Shown piece by piece: positions 6,608-9,227 of a stretch of DNA of 9,227 nucleotides. Source of the stretch: an uncultured Lachnospiraceae bacterium (GTDB lineage: Bacteria; Bacillota; Clostridia; Lachnospirales; Lachnospiraceae); the NCBI GenBank assembly GCA_905199445.1, contig CAJKGK010000043.1, positions 1 to 9,227 on the forward strand, written 5' to 3'. How positions within the stretch are numbered: position 1 is the first letter of the stretch; the number at the start of each line of letters is the position of its first letter. Both the position numbers and the translations under genes were made by a program. The notes beneath the pieces were generated by a model. It worked only from the letters and a program-made list of their open reading frames with translations. It did not search any database and had not been told where the DNA came from.

Positions 6608-8914
6608 CTACGACTTATAAACACCACATGTAAGCACTGTCATGTCATCACTGATATTGTAACTGCATTTTTCCATGGTATATTCCAAAATGGCATTTGC
6701 CGTATCCTGAGGACTGGCCGTTGTATCCAGCTGACCAATAAATTCTCCCAAAACTTCATCCTTATTTTCCCCTTCCAGATGATTGATAATACCGTCAGTT
6801 ACCATAATAATCATGTCGCCATCCTCCACCTGCCTGGAGGTGCCCTCGTAATCCACCTGGGTAAACGCCCCCATAGGGAGCGAATACGATCGTATGGCCT
6901 CAACGCCGTTTTTATGTCGAATAAATGTGGTCGAGGCTCCCACCTTGATAAATTCACACATTCCGGAATAAAGATCCAGAATACTCATATCAATTGTAGA
7001 AAATGCCTGGCGGTCCGATTTGAGAAACATCATGGAATTAATCAGGCGTACCGCTGACTGTTTACTGAAACCGGTATCCAAAAGCTGCTCCAGAAGCTCT
7101 ATAATATATTCGCTGTCTTCGCTGGCCAGCCGCCCGGACCCCATGCCATCCGACAGAGACATAATCATCTGGCCGCCTTCCAGAGGCATAAACGTAAAGC
7201 TGTCTCCGGATACATCTTCCCTTGTTTTAACCGCCTTTGCCACGCCCTGCATTGTTCTTAACTGAATATCTTCCACAAACTCATAGGTTCCAAATTCCTT
7301 AGAAATCACCATACGACACCCCTTTGCCAGAACAAATTCTCTACCGAAAACTTCACCGATCACTTCACATATTTCCTTTGATGTCATACATCTTCCCCGC
7401 TTCATCCGGGCCACCATATAGATGCTTTGTCTGTGATTCGGTTTTTGGACAACGGTCAGACTTTTGACAGCCACCTTACTGTTGGCCAGTTTTTGCCGCA
7501 AAAGAGCAACTTCCGGCCTGTCCACAACCTGATCTTCCTCAAGCTCTTCCGAAAAGTCTTCTATAATTTCAGCCACCTCACCCAGCTGGCCTGCAATGGC
7601 CAGACGGCTTTCCATCATACGGTTCTGCCAGTTCAGATTCAATTTCGCTACCTCCATGATTCTCGAAGTTTCACTTAAGAAACGGTCCACATTGATACAA
7701 CGGCGTTTAAAACTCATGGGCAACTGACTTCTCTCCATTTCACCGTTTTTAGAAAAATAATCCAATATATTTGAAGCTGCATTGGCAGTATCGGCATATT
7801 CCTTTTCCCAACAATACGAACAGCGGCTGCACGAACCACATACATTTCGGGTCAGCTCATCAAAAACCTCATCCAGTTCATCCGAGGACAAAAGGCTTCT
7901 GGGCAAAACACCCGCATTAAACGTGCCCGCCAGTTTTTTGAAAGAATCAGAAAAATCTTTCAACCGTCTGCGCATCATTTTCTCAATGGACTCCTTTTCA
8001 CCTGTAAGCCCTTCCCCCTGACTGCCGGACTGCCTGGACATAAAACCTGCCGGAAGCAGGGCAAAAACAATGGAAGCGGCCAACAGCCCTTCCAGCGCAT
8101 AGGGCTCCAGGAAATAAGGCACCCCCAGATATCCTACCAAAATCACACCGCCCATATAGGCAATAGCCTGAACAATACGTCCTTTTTCTCTAAAGGCTCC
8201 TGCCAAAATCCCAAGCATGGCCATATATCCAGGCAGGCTCACATCGCTTTGCTGGTAGGCCATGACACTACCAATACATGCTCCGGCTATGGCACCACCT
8301 CCGGCACCATAGCAATAACCGATATACAACACCACAAACAGTATGATTGTCTGAAGCACCGAATAGGTCTGCATCAGCTGTGTACGGAAAGCATAGACAC
8401 ACAGGGCCAGGGTTATACCCAGGCTAATCTGTTCTTCATTGGCCAGTGCATTTTCATTTTTATGAAACAGAAAAATACGGATCGCATAATTAAAGACAAA
8501 AACCATACAAAAAGCCACAATTCCTTCTAATGAAGAAATGAGCAGCATCTGCCACATATTTATTCTGTCCAGCCCATTTAATCCTGCCGAGTAAGCAAAC
8601 CCGGCAATACAAATCAGTGTTCCACAGATCACAGCCATTCGAAACGGCGTGATGATCTTCTTCCTTAATTCCAGTAGCCTGGTTATGATCACAATTCCCA
8701 GGAGTACACCAACGTATTTTATAAGGATTCCAGGCGGCATCACCGTTGCCATACCTATAACAGATAACAGCGCCGTCAGCCACCGCCCTGGTTTGTACAT
8801 ATACGCCCCGGCGAAATATGCAATGCCGAAAGGATTCATCATCAGTAGGATTGACCGGTTCATTACCGCAGCCACAAGCGCGGTAATGATATGAGATACA
8901 TCCAATCTTTTCAT
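6608..8914 (-). CDS. spoIIE: stage II sporulation protein E, PP2C-type serine phosphatase
   Basis: A 768-residue membrane protein that dephosphorylates the anti-anti-sigma factor SpoIIAA and thereby frees sigma F in the forespore; in B. subtilis it also localises to the polar septum through FtsZ. The first ~292 residues contain about ten hydrophobic segments. A cytoplasmic linker (about 300-555) follows, with a cysteine cluster CGSCSRCSYC (359-368). The C-terminal PP2C/SpoIIE phosphatase domain shows SGDSF (569-573), SLSDGMGSG (586-594), MVTDG (704-708) and SDDMTV (755-760). These carry the metal-binding aspartates. Length is close to the ~830-residue B. subtilis protein. The ATG at 8914 has AGGAGGA 6 nt upstream. 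It appears to be transcribed alone from a Spo0A-type promoter. In B. subtilis two genes (yabS, yabT) separate spoIIE from tilS; they are absent here. Confidence 0.97.
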   Translation of the reverse strand: MKRLDVSHIITALVAAVMNRSILLMMNPFGIAYFAGAYMYKPGRWLTALLSVIGMATVMPPGILIKYVGVLLGIVIITRLLELRKKIITPFRMAVICGTLICIAGFAYSAGLNGLDRINMWQMLLISSLEGIVAFCMVFVFNYAIRIFLFHKNENALANEEQISLGITLALCVYAFRTQLMQTYSVLQTIILFVVLYIGYCYGAGGGAIAGACIGSVMAYQQSDVSLPGYMAMLGILAGAFREKGRIVQAIAYMGGVILVGYLGVPYFLEPYALEGLLAASIVFALLPAGFMSRQSGSQGEGLTGEKESIEKMMRRRLKDFSDSFKKLAGTFNAGVLPRSLLSSDELDEVFDELTRNVCGSCSRCSYCWEKEYADTANAASNILDYFSKNGEMERSQLPMSFKRRCINVDRFLSETSRIMEVAKLNLNWQNRMMESRLAIAGQLGEVAEIIEDFSEELEEDQVVDRPEVALLRQKLANSKVAVKSLTVVQKPNHRQSIYMVARMKRGRCMTSKEICEVIGEVFGREFVLAKGCRMVISKEFGTYEFVEDIQLRTMQGVAKAVKTREDVSGDSFTFMPLEGGQMIMSLSDGMGSGRLASEDSEYIIELLEQLLDTGFSKQSAVRLINSMMFLKSDRQAFSTIDMSILDLYSGMCEFIKVGASTTFIRHKNGVEAIRSYSLPMGAFTQVDYEGTSRQVEDGDMIIMVTDGIINHLEGENKDEVLGEFIGQLDTTASPQDTANAILEYTMEKCSYNISDDMTVLTCGVYKS

Positions 8915-8952
8915 TTACGCTCCTCCTGATTTCGTTCCCTGTGGTGAGGCCT

Positions 8953-8985
8953 ATTATAGACCAGCCTGGAAAAATAGTTTGTCAT
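8953..8985 (-). promoter_or_regulatory. candidate spoIIE promoter with a 21-bp spacer
   Basis: On the minus strand the -10 is a perfect TATAAT (8958-8953). The best -35, ATGACA (8985-8980), matches 5 of 6 positions and lies 21 bp upstream. At normal 17-bp spacing the hexamer is CAAACT, a poor match. Spo0A-activated sigma-A promoters in B. subtilis (spoIIG, spoIIE) are known for such over-long 21-22 bp spacing. The predicted start is near 8946, giving a leader of about 30 nt that contains the ribosome binding site. Confidence 0.7.
8978..8984 (-). promoter_or_regulatory. candidate Spo0A box overlapping the spoIIE -35
   Basis: The minus strand reads TGACAAA, one base from the 0A-box core TGNCGAA and in line with the relaxed form TGNCRAA. 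It shares five bases with the -35 hexamer ATGACA. That is the position from which Spo0A~P contacts sigma-A at class II sporulation promoters. Confidence 0.5.
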
Positions 8986-9011
8986 TTTATGGATTATTTT
9001 TCTTAAAATGT

Positions 9012-9018
9012 TTCGGCA
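9012..9018 (-). promoter_or_regulatory. candidate upstream Spo0A box of spoIIE
   Basis: The minus strand reads TGCCGAA, an exact match to the 0A-box core TGNCGAA. Its centre lies 34 bp upstream of the other box, about three helical turns, so both would face nearly the same side of the DNA. A 7-bp match alone is weak, but its place before spoIIE raises its value. Between 9019 and 9136 I see only AT-rich sequence and a poorer 0A-like heptamer near 9048-9054. Confidence 0.5.
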
Positions 9019-9136
9019 TGGATTCCTATAGAAAATAAGATTTTAGAAATTCGAGGGAGTTCAGAAGCTTTAAGAAGTTCATCATTCAAACAATTTAATT
9101 TTAAAAATTTATATTCAGACAGACATATTCAGATAT

Positions 9137-9167
9137 AAAAAAAGCTCTGCAGAACTTTCTGCAGAGC
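9137..9167 (-). terminator. intrinsic terminator after tRNA-Met
   Basis: On the minus strand GCTCTGCAGA and TCTGCAGAGC form a perfect 10-bp stem with a 4-nt loop (AAGT), followed by seven T. The stem starts 7 nt after the tRNA 3' end. It ends the tRNA transcript and isolates the spoIIE promoter from read-through. Confidence 0.95.
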
Positions 9168-9174
9168 CTAAGCG

Positions 9175-9227
9175 TAGCGGAAACTGGATTTGAACCAGCG
9201 ACACCACGGGTATGAACCGTGTGCTCT
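9175..9227 (-). tRNA. tRNA-Met (anticodon CAT), 3' part, cut by the window edge
   Basis: The visible 53 nt run from the end of the D arm (AGAGC) to discriminator A at 9175. The anticodon stem and loop read CACGG-TTCATAC-CCGTG, with anticodon CAT. The T arm is GCTGG-TTCAAAT-CCAGT and the 3' acceptor strand is TTCCGCT. CCA is not encoded. The loop TTCATAC matches elongator tRNA-Met. Initiator tRNA would show three G-C pairs under the loop, and tRNA-Ile2, the TilS substrate, usually has a CTCATAA loop. The 5' acceptor strand and D arm lie outside the window, so identity is likely but not proven. Confidence 0.9.

Noticed and set aside
9175..9227. CAT-anticodon tRNA as tRNA-Ile2, the substrate of the neighbouring TilS
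   Set aside because: The anticodon loop TTCATAC and the stem below it match elongator tRNA-Met better than the CTCATAA loop usual for tRNA-Ile2. The missing 5' half prevents a final test.
1..9227. A new defence, mobile or biosynthetic system in the window
   Set aside because: All long genes belong to well-known families in a conserved order, with no transposase, integrase, toxin-antitoxin pair, reverse transcriptase or attachment-site repeat. The unusual signals are small regulatory or repeat structures.

Overview
The window looks like a chromosomal housekeeping and sporulation region of an endospore-forming Firmicute, most likely a Lachnospiraceae-type Clostridium. The reasons are a full-length spoIIE, the order spoIIE-tilS-hpt-ftsH, AGGAGG-type ribosome binding sites, tRNA genes without an encoded CCA end, and a moderate base composition. 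The order resembles the Bacillus subtilis spoIIE...tilS-hprT-ftsH region. The genus assignment is an inference. Every gene I can support lies on the minus strand, so transcription runs from the right end to the left end.

Right to left (5'->3' of the minus strand): the 3' part of a CAT-anticodon tRNA, best read as elongator tRNA-Met, is cut by the window edge and followed by a strong intrinsic terminator. An AT-rich intergenic region then carries a candidate spoIIE promoter with a near-consensus -10 and -35 separated by 21 bp and two Spo0A-box-like heptamers. Next comes spoIIE (membrane phosphatase that activates sigma F). A 200-bp gap holds three degenerate 28-bp tandem repeats, a candidate extended -10 promoter and a 19-codon upstream ORF. 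Then follow tilS (tRNA-Ile2 lysidine synthase), hpt (hypoxanthine phosphoribosyltransferase) and ftsH (membrane AAA+ metalloprotease). These three are tightly packed: tilS overlaps hpt by 11 nt and the hpt stop codon lies inside the ftsH Shine-Dalgarno sequence, so they are almost certainly one operon. It ends at an intrinsic terminator.

Beyond that terminator a separate unit with its own candidate promoter encodes a cytoplasmic GH13 alpha-glucan hydrolase of the neopullulanase/cyclomaltodextrinase type. It is followed by a perfect-looking hairpin without a T-tract, a 22-bp palindrome, and a tRNA-Tyr gene with its own strong sigma-A promoter.

Functionally the window combines sporulation commitment (SpoIIE), translation fidelity (TilS, tRNAs), purine salvage (Hpt), membrane proteostasis (FtsH) and intracellular maltodextrin use (GH13). 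I see no mobile element, CRISPR array, defence island or convincing new multi-gene system. The points worth a second look are regulatory: the spoIIE promoter geometry, the architecture of the tilS leader, a 14-bp perfect inverted repeat inside the start of tilS, and the palindrome beside the tRNA-Tyr promoter.
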